From Nocardioides sp. zg-DK7169 (GTDB lineage: Bacteria > Actinomycetota > Actinomycetes > Propionibacteriales > Nocardioidaceae), in the NCBI RefSeq assembly GCF_013155365.1, contig NZ_JABJRA010000002.1, positions 372,001-436,000 on the forward strand: 64,000 bases of DNA. The letters run 5' to 3'. Position 1 is the stretch's first letter, and each line of letters opens with the position of its first letter. This document shows positions 42,376 to 50,236 of the stretch, piece by piece. Under the pieces are notes generated by a model. That model worked only from the letters and a program-made list of their open reading frames with translations, made no database searches and was not told the DNA's origin. The position numbers and the translations under genes were made by a program.

Positions 42376-42573
42376 ATGAGAGTTGCCGCCGACCTCGAGA
42401 AGTGTCAGGGCCACGGCCTTTGCCGGATGTCCGCGCCGGACGTGTACGACGTCACGGTCGACGAGGGGCAGGTGATCGTGAAGTTCGACGGCGAGATTCC
42501 TGAGGAGCTGGAGGACGGCGCCGCCCTCGGCGTCGACTCGTGCCCGGAGATCGCCCTGAGCATCGAGGAGTGA
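42376..42573 (+). CDS. [3Fe-4S] ferredoxin, P450 partner
   Basis: The 65-residue ferredoxin has CQGHGLCRMSAP and DSCPEIAL, giving the C-x5-C...CP layout of single-cluster [3Fe-4S] ferredoxins that serve P450s. The ATG at 42376 is preceded by GGAGG. It is divergent from P450 (1) and its reductase, and its stop overlaps the GTG start of the MFS gene. It is the expected electron carrier between them. Confidence 0.92.
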   Translation: MRVAADLEKCQGHGLCRMSAPDVYDVTVDEGQVIVKFDGEIPEELEDGAALGVDSCPEIALSIEE

Positions 42574-43838
42574 CCGCGGGACGTCGCAGGGGCGACTCCC
42601 GCGACGACCCGACGTGGGCTCGTCCCCGTTCCCCGTCCGTGCGTGCCGCGGCCGGGGAACGGGGGACCGGCCTGCTGGCGTTCCTGCTCCTTGGTACGGC
42701 GATCGTCGTACCGACCCTGCTCGGGGTGCTCTCGGTCGAGATCACCACCGATCTCGGCCTCAGTGACTCCGCACTCGGTGCGGTGGTCTCCGCGTTCTGG
42801 GCGGTGACCGCCCTCGCCGCCCCGGTGGCCGGCCGATGGGTGGATGGGCGCGGGTGGCCGCTCGGTGCCTGGCTCGGCCCCGTGGTCAGCGCGCTCTGCC
42901 TGGCTGCCTGCGTCCTCCTCGTCGACTCCTGGCTGGCGCTCCTCCTGGTCGCTGCGCTCGGCGGCGTGGGGTACGGCATCTGCTCGCCGACCACCAACCT
43001 GCTGGTGATGGCCGCGGTCCCGGCCCGTCGTCAGGCGACGGTGCTCGGGCTCAAGCAGACCGCCCCGCCGCTGCTGATGGCCGCGGCGGGCGCGACCCTG
43101 CCGGCGGTGGCGCACCTGCACGGCTGGCGTACGGCGATGGCGATCTCGCTGGTGCTGCCGGCCTCGGTGCTCGCGCTGGTCGCCCGCCGGGTCGCCGGTG
43201 CTCCGCGGGTCGGGCACCGCGGCGACGCCTCGCGGGTGGAGCTCTCGCCGGCGGAGCGGGCCAGTGTCCGACGGGCCCTGGTGCCGATGGTCGTCGCTGC
43301 CGGCCTCGGCACCTTCTCGGTCGCGACGCTCACCGGTTTCGCGGTGCTCACCTTGGTCTCAGCGGGTCTCGGGCCGGTGGCGGCCGCGGGGGTGGTCTCC
43401 GGGGGCAGCCTGGCCGCAGTCGTGGCCAGGGTCGCGGCCGGCAGGTTCCTGGACGGCAGGCCGTCCTCCGACGTGACGCCGCTGCTCGCGGTCATGGGCC
43501 TCGCGGGGCTGGCGTTGCTGCTCGTGTCCGCGGGCGTCTTCGGTCTCGAGAGGTCGGCCGGGAGCGGCTGGCAGGCACTGGTCGTGGCGGGGGTGGTGCT
43601 GGCGCTGGTGGCGGCCTGGACCTGGCCGGCCCTGCTGCTGATCGCCGTCGTACGAAGCAGCAGTGCGGGGCCGGGGGCGGCCAGCGGGCTGCTCCAGCTG
43701 GGCAGCGGCCTGGGATCGGCGGTGGGTCCCGCGGCCTTCGGCGTGCTCTCGGACGCCGGAGGCCGCGGGTGGGCCTGGTCGGTGATGGGGTTCCTCACCG
43801 TCCTGGCCATGGTGCTGGTGCGGCGACCTACTTCGTGA
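42570..43838 (+). CDS. MFS transporter
   Basis: The 422-residue protein has twelve transmembrane segments (from LLAFLLLGTAIVVPTLLGVL) and the loop WVDGRG. It is related to the MFS group that takes up aromatic or organic acids, but no substrate can be assigned. The GTG at 42570 overlaps the ferredoxin stop codon (GTGA), so the two are coupled; the longer GTG start at 42540 lies within the ferredoxin gene. The 3' end overlaps the convergent SDR gene by 11 bases. Confidence 0.8.
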   Translation: MTAGRRRGDSRDDPTWARPRSPSVRAAAGERGTGLLAFLLLGTAIVVPTLLGVLSVEITTDLGLSDSALGAVVSAFWAVTALAAPVAGRWVDGRGWPLGAWLGPVVSALCLAACVLLVDSWLALLLVAALGGVGYGICSPTTNLLVMAAVPARRQATVLGLKQTAPPLLMAAAGATLPAVAHLHGWRTAMAISLVLPASVLALVARRVAGAPRVGHRGDASRVELSPAERASVRRALVPMVVAAGLGTFSVATLTGFAVLTLVSAGLGPVAAAGVVSGGSLAAVVARVAAGRFLDGRPSSDVTPLLAVMGLAGLALLLVSAGVFGLERSAGSGWQALVVAGVVLALVAAWTWPALLLIAVVRSSSAGPGAASGLLQLGSGLGSAVGPAAFGVLSDAGGRGWAWSVMGFLTVLAMVLVRRPTS

Positions 43839-44667
43839 ACGCTCCGGCGTCCACCGTCAGGGTGGTGCCGGTGACGTAGCGGCCGTCGTCGCTGGTCAGG
43901 TAGAGGATCGCGTTGGTGATGTCGTCGCACTCCACCCACGGCACGGCCAGGGAGTTCAGGCCCACCATCCCGGGGGCGGCCGCCTCCTCGGTGGCCTCCT
44001 CGCCCTCGCCCACGAACATCGAGTACGTGCCCGGGTTCTTCACCATGATGGTGGCCACGTTGGTCGGGTGGATCGTGTTGACCCGGACGTTGTACGGCGC
44101 GAGCTCGTTGGACATGGTGCGCATGAGGCCGACGATGCCGTGCTTGGCGCTCACGTAGTGCGCCACGTGCTGGATGCCCTTGAGTCCGCCGATCGAGCTG
44201 GTGAAGACCATCGAGCCGCCCTCGCCCTGCTCGATCAGGGTGGGGATGGCGACCTTGGCGGTGTGGAAGACGCCGGTGAGGTTGACGTCGATCATGTCCT
44301 TCCACATCTCGGAGGTCAGCTCCCACGACTTCCCGTAGGTGGCGATCCCGGCGTTCGCCAGCACGATGTCGATGCGGCCGAGCTCCTGGACGCCCTCGTC
44401 GAACGCCTGCTGGAGCGCGTCGAGATCGCGGACGTCGGCGGTGCGCGCGACGATCCGCTGGCCGGTGGCCTCCACCGCCTTGACCGTCTGCTCCAGCTCG
44501 TCGGAGGTCGCGAGCGGGTAGAAGGGGGTCACGGTGTCGATCTCGGCGCAGATGTCGACGGCGATGATGTCCGCCCCCTGCTCCGCCATGCGGATCGCGT
44601 GATTGCGTCCCTGTCCCCGAGCGGCGCCCGTGATGAATGCGACCTTGCCTGCGAGGCGACCTGCCAT
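43828..44667 (-). CDS. Mycofactocin-coupled SDR family oxidoreductase (2)
   Basis: The 279-residue enzyme has TGAARGQGRNHAIRMAEQG, AVDICAEIDTVTPFYPLAT (the subfamily insert), LANAGIATYG and catalytic YVSAK after SSIGG. The GQGRNHA motif with the DICAEI insert defines the mycofactocin-dependent group. The ATG at 44667 has GGAG seven bases upstream; an ATG at 44679 is also in frame. It is a separate transcription unit, divergent from P450 (2) and convergent with the MFS gene. It likely oxidises a hydroxyl introduced by a P450. Confidence 0.92.
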   Translation of the reverse strand: MAGRLAGKVAFITGAARGQGRNHAIRMAEQGADIIAVDICAEIDTVTPFYPLATSDELEQTVKAVEATGQRIVARTADVRDLDALQQAFDEGVQELGRIDIVLANAGIATYGKSWELTSEMWKDMIDVNLTGVFHTAKVAIPTLIEQGEGGSMVFTSSIGGLKGIQHVAHYVSAKHGIVGLMRTMSNELAPYNVRVNTIHPTNVATIMVKNPGTYSMFVGEGEEATEEAAAPGMVGLNSLAVPWVECDDITNAILYLTSDDGRYVTGTTLTVDAGAFTK

Positions 44668-44770
44668 GGTGAGCTCCATTTCCTGCGCATGATTGGACTC
44701 AATATGATCGTCGTCACATCCGCCGGCGTCAAGGGCATGTCACGGCGGGAAAATCGATGAGGCGCACTCG

Positions 44771-44799
44771 TTGTGATCAACGCCATACCTACGTATGGT
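44771..44799 (+). promoter_or_regulatory. P450 (2) promoter and operator
   Basis: TTGTGA (44771-44776) and TATGGT (44794-44799) have a 17-base spacer. A perfect dyad CCATAC-CTAC-GTATGG (44783-44798) overlaps the -10, the geometry of a repressor site. Confidence 0.6.
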
Positions 44800-44834
44800 G
44801 CCAATGGTTCACATCATTTATGGGAGGCGCCTCA

Positions 44835-46100
44835 ATGTCGATCACCGAAGCCGTGGCCGGGCCGCCGGACATCCTGTCCTCCGAGTACCTCACCGACCCC
44901 TATCCCTTGCAGCGGGTCCTGCGCGACCACCACCCGGTGCTCTTTCACGAGGCGACGCAGAGCTACCTGATCAGCCGGTTCGAGGACGTGGCAGGGGCCT
45001 TCCGCAGTCCGCAGTTCTCCAGCCGCAACTACGAGTGGCAGCTCGAGCCCCTGCACGGCCGCACCATCCTGCAGATGGAGGGCACGGAGCACTCGCGGCA
45101 CCGGGCGCTGCTCAACCCGTTCTTCCGCGGCAAGGGCCTGGAGAGGTTCATGCCGGTGATCCGTGAGAACGCCATGGGCTTGATCCAGGAGGTGGTCGCC
45201 TCGGCGGGCTCCGACTTGATGGACCCGCTCGCACGGACCGGCCGGGCCGACATCGTCCAGGACTTCTCCACCTGGTTCCCGATCAACGTCATGGTCGACA
45301 TGCTGGGCCTGCCGAAGAGCGACCACGACCGGTTCCACCGGTGGTACGAGTCGATCATGGCCAGCCTCAACAACCTCGCGGGCGACCCCGAGGTGACTGC
45401 CGCCGCGGAGGCCACCCGGCACGAGCTGCGCGACTACATGTTGCCGATCATCAAGGAGCGCCGCTCCGGCGACGGGGAGGACCTGCTCTCCCGTCTGTGC
45501 CGCGCCGAGGTGGACGGGCAGCAGATGAGCGACGAGGAGATCAAGGCGTTCGTCAGCCTCCTCCTGGTCGCCGGGGGCGAGACCACCGACAAGGCCGTGA
45601 CGAGCATGGTCCGCAATCTGATGGACAACCCCGACCAGCTCGAGGCGGTCCGTCGGGACCGGTCGCTGGTCGACAATGCCATCGCCGAGACGCTGCGGCA
45701 CTCGGGGCCGGTGCACATGATCATGCGCCAGACCGAGGAGGACGTGGAGCTGCACGGCGTCACGATCCCGGCCGGCTCGACCTGCATCATGATGCTCGCG
45801 GCGGCGAACCGTGACGAGCGGCAGTTCGCCGACCCGGACAGGTTCGACATCTTCCGGGAGGACCTGGACGTCGCCAAGGCCTTCAGTGGGGCGGCGAACC
45901 ACGTCCAGTTCATCCTCGGCCGGCACTTCTGCGTCGGCTCGCAGCTGGCCCAGACCGAGATGCGGATCGCGCTCAACCTGGTGCTCGACCGGATGGAGAA
46001 CCTTCGTTACGCCGAGGGCTTCGTCCCGCACGAGGCCGGCCTGTACTCGCGTGGCATCCCGGAGCTGCTCGTCGAGTTCGACCCCGTGTCGGAGGCCTAG
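44835..46100 (+). CDS. Cytochrome P450 (2)
   Basis: The 421-residue P450 carries heme loop FILGRHFCVGSQLA (C366), I-helix AGGETT at 246-251 with the normal acid-threonine pair, and ExxR in the K helix (ETLRHS). It differs from P450 (1) in lacking adjacent redox partners, so it may share the ferredoxin at 42376. GGGAGG precedes the ATG. The acyl-CoA dehydrogenase operon follows in the same direction from its own promoter. A hydroxylation of the pathway substrate is inferred. Confidence 0.93.
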   Translation: MSITEAVAGPPDILSSEYLTDPYPLQRVLRDHHPVLFHEATQSYLISRFEDVAGAFRSPQFSSRNYEWQLEPLHGRTILQMEGTEHSRHRALLNPFFRGKGLERFMPVIRENAMGLIQEVVASAGSDLMDPLARTGRADIVQDFSTWFPINVMVDMLGLPKSDHDRFHRWYESIMASLNNLAGDPEVTAAAEATRHELRDYMLPIIKERRSGDGEDLLSRLCRAEVDGQQMSDEEIKAFVSLLLVAGGETTDKAVTSMVRNLMDNPDQLEAVRRDRSLVDNAIAETLRHSGPVHMIMRQTEEDVELHGVTIPAGSTCIMMLAAANRDERQFADPDRFDIFREDLDVAKAFSGAANHVQFILGRHFCVGSQLAQTEMRIALNLVLDRMENLRYAEGFVPHEAGLYSRGIPELLVEFDPVSEA

Positions 46101-46129
46101 TCGCAGGCGTCCGAGGCGGGGGACGAGGG

Positions 46130-46167
46130 GTGACACTCCACGACACTACGTGATAATAGTGATCACG
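46130..46167 (+). promoter_or_regulatory. Acyl-CoA dehydrogenase operon promoter and dyad
   Basis: GTGACA (46130-46135), 16 bases, GATAAT (46152-46157). CGTGAT-N7-ATCACG (46149-46167) is a perfect dyad across the -10, fitting repressor control. Confidence 0.6.
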
Positions 46168-46206
46168 AATCTTGGTGTCGCAGGGCACCCGAGCGCAGGA
46201 GGAAGC

Positions 46207-47367
46207 ATGGACTTCGCCGTGGACGAGACCCACGAGGCCATCCGAGACGCCGTGCGAGCCATGTGCTCGAAGTTCGGCGACGACTACTGGATGGAGAAGG
46301 ACGAGAAGCACGAGTTCCCCTGGGACTTCTACCAGGCGGTGGCGGATGCCGGCTGGCTCGGCCTGAGCATCCCGGAGGAGTACGGCGGCGGCGGGCTCGG
46401 GGTCACCGAGGCGGCCATCGTCGAGCGCGAGATCTCGGCCTCGGGGGCCGGGATGGCGGGCTGCTCCGCCGTCCACATCGGCATCTTCGGGTTCGAGCCG
46501 CTGATCCGGCATGGCAGCGAGGAACTCAAGCGGCGGTTCCTTCCTCGCGCCGCCGCGGGCGACCTGCACGTCTCCTTCGCCGTCACCGAGCCGGACGCCG
46601 GCACCGACACGCTCAACCTCCAGACCTCGGCCCGCAAGGTCGACGGCGGCTGGCTGGTGTCGGGCAAGAAGGTGTGGATCACCAAGGCCCAGGAGGCCGA
46701 GCGGATGTTCCTGCTCGTCCGCACCTCCCCGCGCGAGGGCAAGGCGCACCGCGGCCTGACCCTCATGTTCGCCACCCTCGACCCCGAGACGGTGACCATC
46801 CGCGAGATCCCCAAGCTGGGACGCAATGCGGTCGACACCAACGAGCTCTTCATCGACGACCTCTTCGTCGCCGACGAGGACGTCATCGGCGAGGTCGGCG
46901 AGGGGTTCAAGGTCATCCTCGGTGGGTTGAACGCCGAGCGGGTGATCTCCGCCAACGCCGCGCTCGGCCTGGGGGAGGCCGCCCTGCGTCGGGCGGTCGC
47001 CTACGCCAACGAGAGAGTCGTCTTCGGCCGCCCGATCGGCAAGAACCAGCTGATCGCCGGCCAGCTCGCCGACGCGCGGATCCGCCTCGACGCGGCCACC
47101 GCCATCTGCGACAAGGCCGCCTGGATGGTCGACAACGACATCCCCTGCGGCCGCGAGGCCAACGAGGCGAAGTTCCTCGCCAGCGAGGCGGGCTTCAACG
47201 CCGCCGACGTCGCGATCAACGTGCACGGGGGCTACGGCTACGCCCGGGAGTACCACGTCGAGCGCTACTTCCGAGAGTCCCGGCTCAACAGGATCGCGCC
47301 GATCAGCCAGGAGATGGTCCTCAACTACGTCGCCGAGCACGTGCTCGGCCTGCCGCGCAGCTACTGA
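46207..47367 (+). CDS. Acyl-CoA dehydrogenase family protein
   Basis: The 386-residue flavoenzyme introduces an alpha-beta double bond into an acyl-CoA. It has IPEEYGGGGLGVTEAA, VSFAVTEPDAGTDT, VSGKKVWITKAQEA, NVHGGYGYAREYHVERYFRE (split by eye) and ends in VLGLPRSY. The usual EGT-x-E segment near the C-terminus reads ISQEM, so the catalytic base position is not obvious. AGGAGGA precedes the ATG. It leads a run of two SnoaL-like proteins and a KstD-like flavoprotein, with gaps of 3 and 32 bases and a final 4-base overlap. Confidence 0.92.
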   Translation: MDFAVDETHEAIRDAVRAMCSKFGDDYWMEKDEKHEFPWDFYQAVADAGWLGLSIPEEYGGGGLGVTEAAIVEREISASGAGMAGCSAVHIGIFGFEPLIRHGSEELKRRFLPRAAAGDLHVSFAVTEPDAGTDTLNLQTSARKVDGGWLVSGKKVWITKAQEAERMFLLVRTSPREGKAHRGLTLMFATLDPETVTIREIPKLGRNAVDTNELFIDDLFVADEDVIGEVGEGFKVILGGLNAERVISANAALGLGEAALRRAVAYANERVVFGRPIGKNQLIAGQLADARIRLDAATAICDKAAWMVDNDIPCGREANEAKFLASEAGFNAADVAINVHGGYGYAREYHVERYFRESRLNRIAPISQEMVLNYVAEHVLGLPRSY

Positions 47368-47370
47368 GGG

Positions 47371-47850
47371 GTGGACGTGGAGACTGCGCTCCTCCGGCGG
47401 CTCGAGGTCGAGTCCGCCGCGGCCAACCTGATGTACCGCTACCAGGCCCTGGTCGACGCCAAGGACGTCGAGGCCCTGGGGGAGTTGGCCACCGACGACA
47501 TCGAGCTGTCTCGGGCCCAGGGCGACGCCCGCGGACGTGAGGCGTTCAAGGACCTCTACCGGGCCTTCGCCGCCTCCGACGTCGACGTCGCCCAGCACAT
47601 GGTCACCAACCTCCTGGTCACGCCCCTCGGTGGGGAGCGTTACCAGGTGGACGCGACCTTCTGGGTGATCACCACCCACGAGGCCGGCGGCGCCCGGCAG
47701 ATCTGGGGCAGGTACCGCAACGACATCGTCGAGGTCGGCGGTGAGTGGCGGCTGGCGGCCAAGAGGATCCGGGTCGCGCGGGTCGCGCTCGTGCCCGAGG
47801 AGTCCCTGCTGCCCCGCGACCACAGCTCCTTCGGTCCGCTCCCGGACTGA
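47371..47850 (+). CDS. SnoaL/NTF2-like protein (A)
   Basis: The 159-residue protein has the NTF2-like cone fold pattern: an N-terminal helix (LLRRLEVESAAANLMYRYQALVDAKD read over residues 7-32), GREAFKDLYRAF and beta strands ending WRLAAKRIRVARV. The family includes steroid isomerases, SnoaL cyclases and small lyases. The GTG start lies three bases after the dehydrogenase stop. No catalytic residues can be assigned with confidence. It probably acts on an intermediate with protein B next door, possibly as a heterodimer. Confidence 0.75.
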   Translation: MDVETALLRRLEVESAAANLMYRYQALVDAKDVEALGELATDDIELSRAQGDARGREAFKDLYRAFAASDVDVAQHMVTNLLVTPLGGERYQVDATFWVITTHEAGGARQIWGRYRNDIVEVGGEWRLAAKRIRVARVALVPEESLLPRDHSSFGPLPD

Positions 47851-47882
47851 TCCCCGCAGGTTCGTTCGCATGGAGGAGAAGA

Positions 47883-48476
47883 ATGCCGATGGCGATGAGC
47901 ACCGAGGACCGGCTGCGCCGGATCGAGGACAAGCTGGCCATCCAGGACCTCGCGCACCTCTACGGGTTCGTGATGGACGAGCGCGACCTGGACGGGTTGG
48001 ACAGCCTGTTCACCCCGGACGCGCACCTGGGATCCGCAGACGGCGTCCTCAGTGCCGACGGCGTGGAGGCGATCGCCAGGACGTACCGGGCCAGGTATGA
48101 CGCACTGGGCGCCACCCACCACTTCATCCACTCCGCGCTGACCCGCTTCGACGACTCCGACCCGGACGTGGCGCGGGGCCTGGTCAGCGGGCACGCCGAG
48201 GTGGTCCGCGAGGGCGAGGTGATGTGGGTGGCGCTGCGCTACCACGACATCTACCGGCGCACCGGGGACGGCTGGCGGATCGCCGAGCGGGTGATGGGCT
48301 ACATGTACTACCTGCCGGTCAGCGAGTACGTCGAGGCGATGAAGACCGACGACCGCAGCCTCGTCTACGGCGACGCCCGCCCTGCCGACTGGCCGTCGGT
48401 GCTGCACGGGCACGACCTGGACTGGCTCCGCGCGTTCTACGCCGGGGGTCGGGGCGCGCAGGAGGGCGCGTCATGA
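47883..48476 (+). CDS. SnoaL/NTF2-like protein (B)
   Basis: The 197-residue protein has IEDKLAIQDLAHLYGFVMDERD, LDSLFTPDAHLGS, HHFIHSALTRFDD and DIYRRTGDGWRIAERVMGY, the classic NTF2-like arrangement with an added C-terminal helix. GGAGGAG precedes the ATG. Its stop overlaps the KstD-like start by four bases. A paired His in THHFIHS and an Asp in LFTPDAH could form a catalytic dyad as in scytalone dehydratase or ketosteroid isomerase, but this is a guess. Confidence 0.78.
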   Translation: MPMAMSTEDRLRRIEDKLAIQDLAHLYGFVMDERDLDGLDSLFTPDAHLGSADGVLSADGVEAIARTYRARYDALGATHHFIHSALTRFDDSDPDVARGLVSGHAEVVREGEVMWVALRYHDIYRRTGDGWRIAERVMGYMYYLPVSEYVEAMKTDDRSLVYGDARPADWPSVLHGHDLDWLRAFYAGGRGAQEGAS

Positions 48477-50107
48477 CGGCCCGTGTGGCGAGCGCGGGGA
48501 GCGAGGACGTCGTCGACGTCGTCGTCCTGGGCAGCGGGTGCGCCGGCATGGTCTCGGCGCTGAGCGCCGCGGACCACGGCGCGTCGGTCGCCCTGCTGGA
48601 GAAGGCCGACGTGCTCGGCGGCACGACCGCGCTCTCCAGCGGCGTGGCCTGGCTGCCGGCCAACCGCTACCAGGCCGAGCACGGCGTCGAGGACTCGCCC
48701 GACGAGGGTCGGGAGTACTTGGCGGCGCTCTCCCACGGGTTGGTCCGGCCGGAGATGGCCGACGCCTTCGTCGACACCGTCAAGGACATGCTGGACTGGG
48801 TCGAGGAGCGCACCCCGCTGCGGATGCGGCTGGTCGAGGGTTATCCCGACTACCACCCCGAGCACCCGGGTGGGAAGCCCGGCGGTGGTCGCTCCGCGGA
48901 GCCCGAGCTCTTCTCCTTCCACGAGCTGGGGGAGTGGGCCGACCGGTTCCTCGGGTCTCGCCGCTCCATGTATGTCGGGGAGACCCCGGTCGGCGGCGGC
49001 ACCGGCTTCCTCGACCCGGAGGAGGAGGCCAGGCGGACCGAGGAGGCCCTCGAGGGCCTGGGCCGGGGCATGCTCGGCGCCCTGCTCAAGGGGTTGCTCG
49101 ACCACCAAGTGGTGGTCCGCGCCGGATGTGGGGCCGTCCGGCTGCTCACCGAGGACGGCAGGGTCGTCGGCGTCGAGCTCGCTGACGGCCGACAGGTACT
49201 GGCCCGCCGGGGCGTCGTGCTGGCCACCGGTGGCTTCGAGCGCGACCCCGATCTCGTCCGCGCCTTCCTGCGTGGACCGGTGCAGAGCCCGCCCGGAGCT
49301 CCGTCCAACACCGGCGACGGTCTGCGGATGGCGATGCGGGTGGGTGCCCAGCTGGGCGTGATGCGCGAGGCCTGGTGGGCGCCGGTGGTGACGCTCCCAG
49401 GCGTCGAGGGGGAGCAGTACGCCAACCACGGCGTGCAGCTGCTCCAGCGCGAGCGGACCCTGCCGCGGACGATCATGGTCAACGCGGATGGTCGCAGGTT
49501 CACCAACGAGGCGGCCAACTACAACGCGCTCGGCGCGGCGTTCCACGTCTTCCACCCGACCCGGTTCGAGTACGAGAACCAGCCCGCGTGGGTGGTCTTC
49601 GACCAGGGCTACGTCGAGATGTACGGCGGCTACGGCGTGCCCGCCGGTGCCGAGATGCCCGGTTGGATGACCCGCGCGGACACCGTGGCCGAGCTGGCCG
49701 AGGCGATCGGGGTCCCGGTGGGCGAGCTGACCGCCACGGTCCGGCGGTGGAACGAGCTCTGCGCGCAGGGCCGGGACGACGACCATGGCCGCGGGAGCTC
49801 GGCGTACGACGGGTGGTGCGGCGACCGCCGCCACTACCCGGGGACCGCCGCCACCCTCGGCCCGCTGGACCGCGCCCCGTTCTACGCGGCGTCCGTGCAC
49901 GCCAGCTCCCTGGGCACCAAGGGCGGCCCGCTGACCACCCCCGACTGCGAGGTCCTCGACGTGGACGGGGACCCGATCCCCGGCCTCTACGCCGTGGGCA
50001 ACGCGATGGCCGCCCCCACCGGGATGGTCTACGGCGGCGCCGGCGGGACCCTCGGCCCGGCGATGGTCTTCGGCTACCGCTGCGGCAAGGCGGTCGCCTC
50101 GGCCTGA
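48473..50107 (+). CDS. KstD-like FAD-dependent oxidoreductase (1)
   Basis: The 544-residue flavoprotein has the N-terminal FAD motif VVLGSGCAGMVSALSAADHGASVALLEK (residues about 17-44) and GGTTALSSGVAWLP, and the C-terminal PIPGLYAVGNAMAAPTGMVYGGAGGTLGPAM. This matches the 3-ketosteroid-delta1-dehydrogenase/fumarate reductase flavoprotein group. In such enzymes a carbon-carbon double bond is introduced next to a ring ketone. ATG overlaps the SnoaL-like stop (ATGA). The substrate need not be a steroid. Confidence 0.88.
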   Translation: MTARVASAGSEDVVDVVVLGSGCAGMVSALSAADHGASVALLEKADVLGGTTALSSGVAWLPANRYQAEHGVEDSPDEGREYLAALSHGLVRPEMADAFVDTVKDMLDWVEERTPLRMRLVEGYPDYHPEHPGGKPGGGRSAEPELFSFHELGEWADRFLGSRRSMYVGETPVGGGTGFLDPEEEARRTEEALEGLGRGMLGALLKGLLDHQVVVRAGCGAVRLLTEDGRVVGVELADGRQVLARRGVVLATGGFERDPDLVRAFLRGPVQSPPGAPSNTGDGLRMAMRVGAQLGVMREAWWAPVVTLPGVEGEQYANHGVQLLQRERTLPRTIMVNADGRRFTNEAANYNALGAAFHVFHPTRFEYENQPAWVVFDQGYVEMYGGYGVPAGAEMPGWMTRADTVAELAEAIGVPVGELTATVRRWNELCAQGRDDDHGRGSSAYDGWCGDRRHYPGTAATLGPLDRAPFYAASVHASSLGTKGGPLTTPDCEVLDVDGDPIPGLYAVGNAMAAPTGMVYGGAGGTLGPAMVFGYRCGKAVASA

Positions 50108-50192
50108 CACCTCTCGGCAGGCACGTCCGTGCCCCCATGGGCCGGGCGAACCTGCGGCAGGGCCTTGTCCGGCCGGATGTGACGTGGAACAC

Positions 50193-50222
50193 TCCCCAAA
50201 TCATGATTACCGATATCAGTGA
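50193..50222. promoter_or_regulatory. AT-rich palindromic island before the monooxygenase
   Basis: AATCATGATT (50199-50208) is a perfect 10-bp palindrome, and TGATTGG follows at 50220-50226, mirroring CCAAATCA across the island. It sits just upstream of the start codon and could be an operator; ATCATGAT also occurs at the P450 (1) promoter. Confidence 0.45.
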
Positions 50223-50236
50223 TTGGAGCCGGGCCG

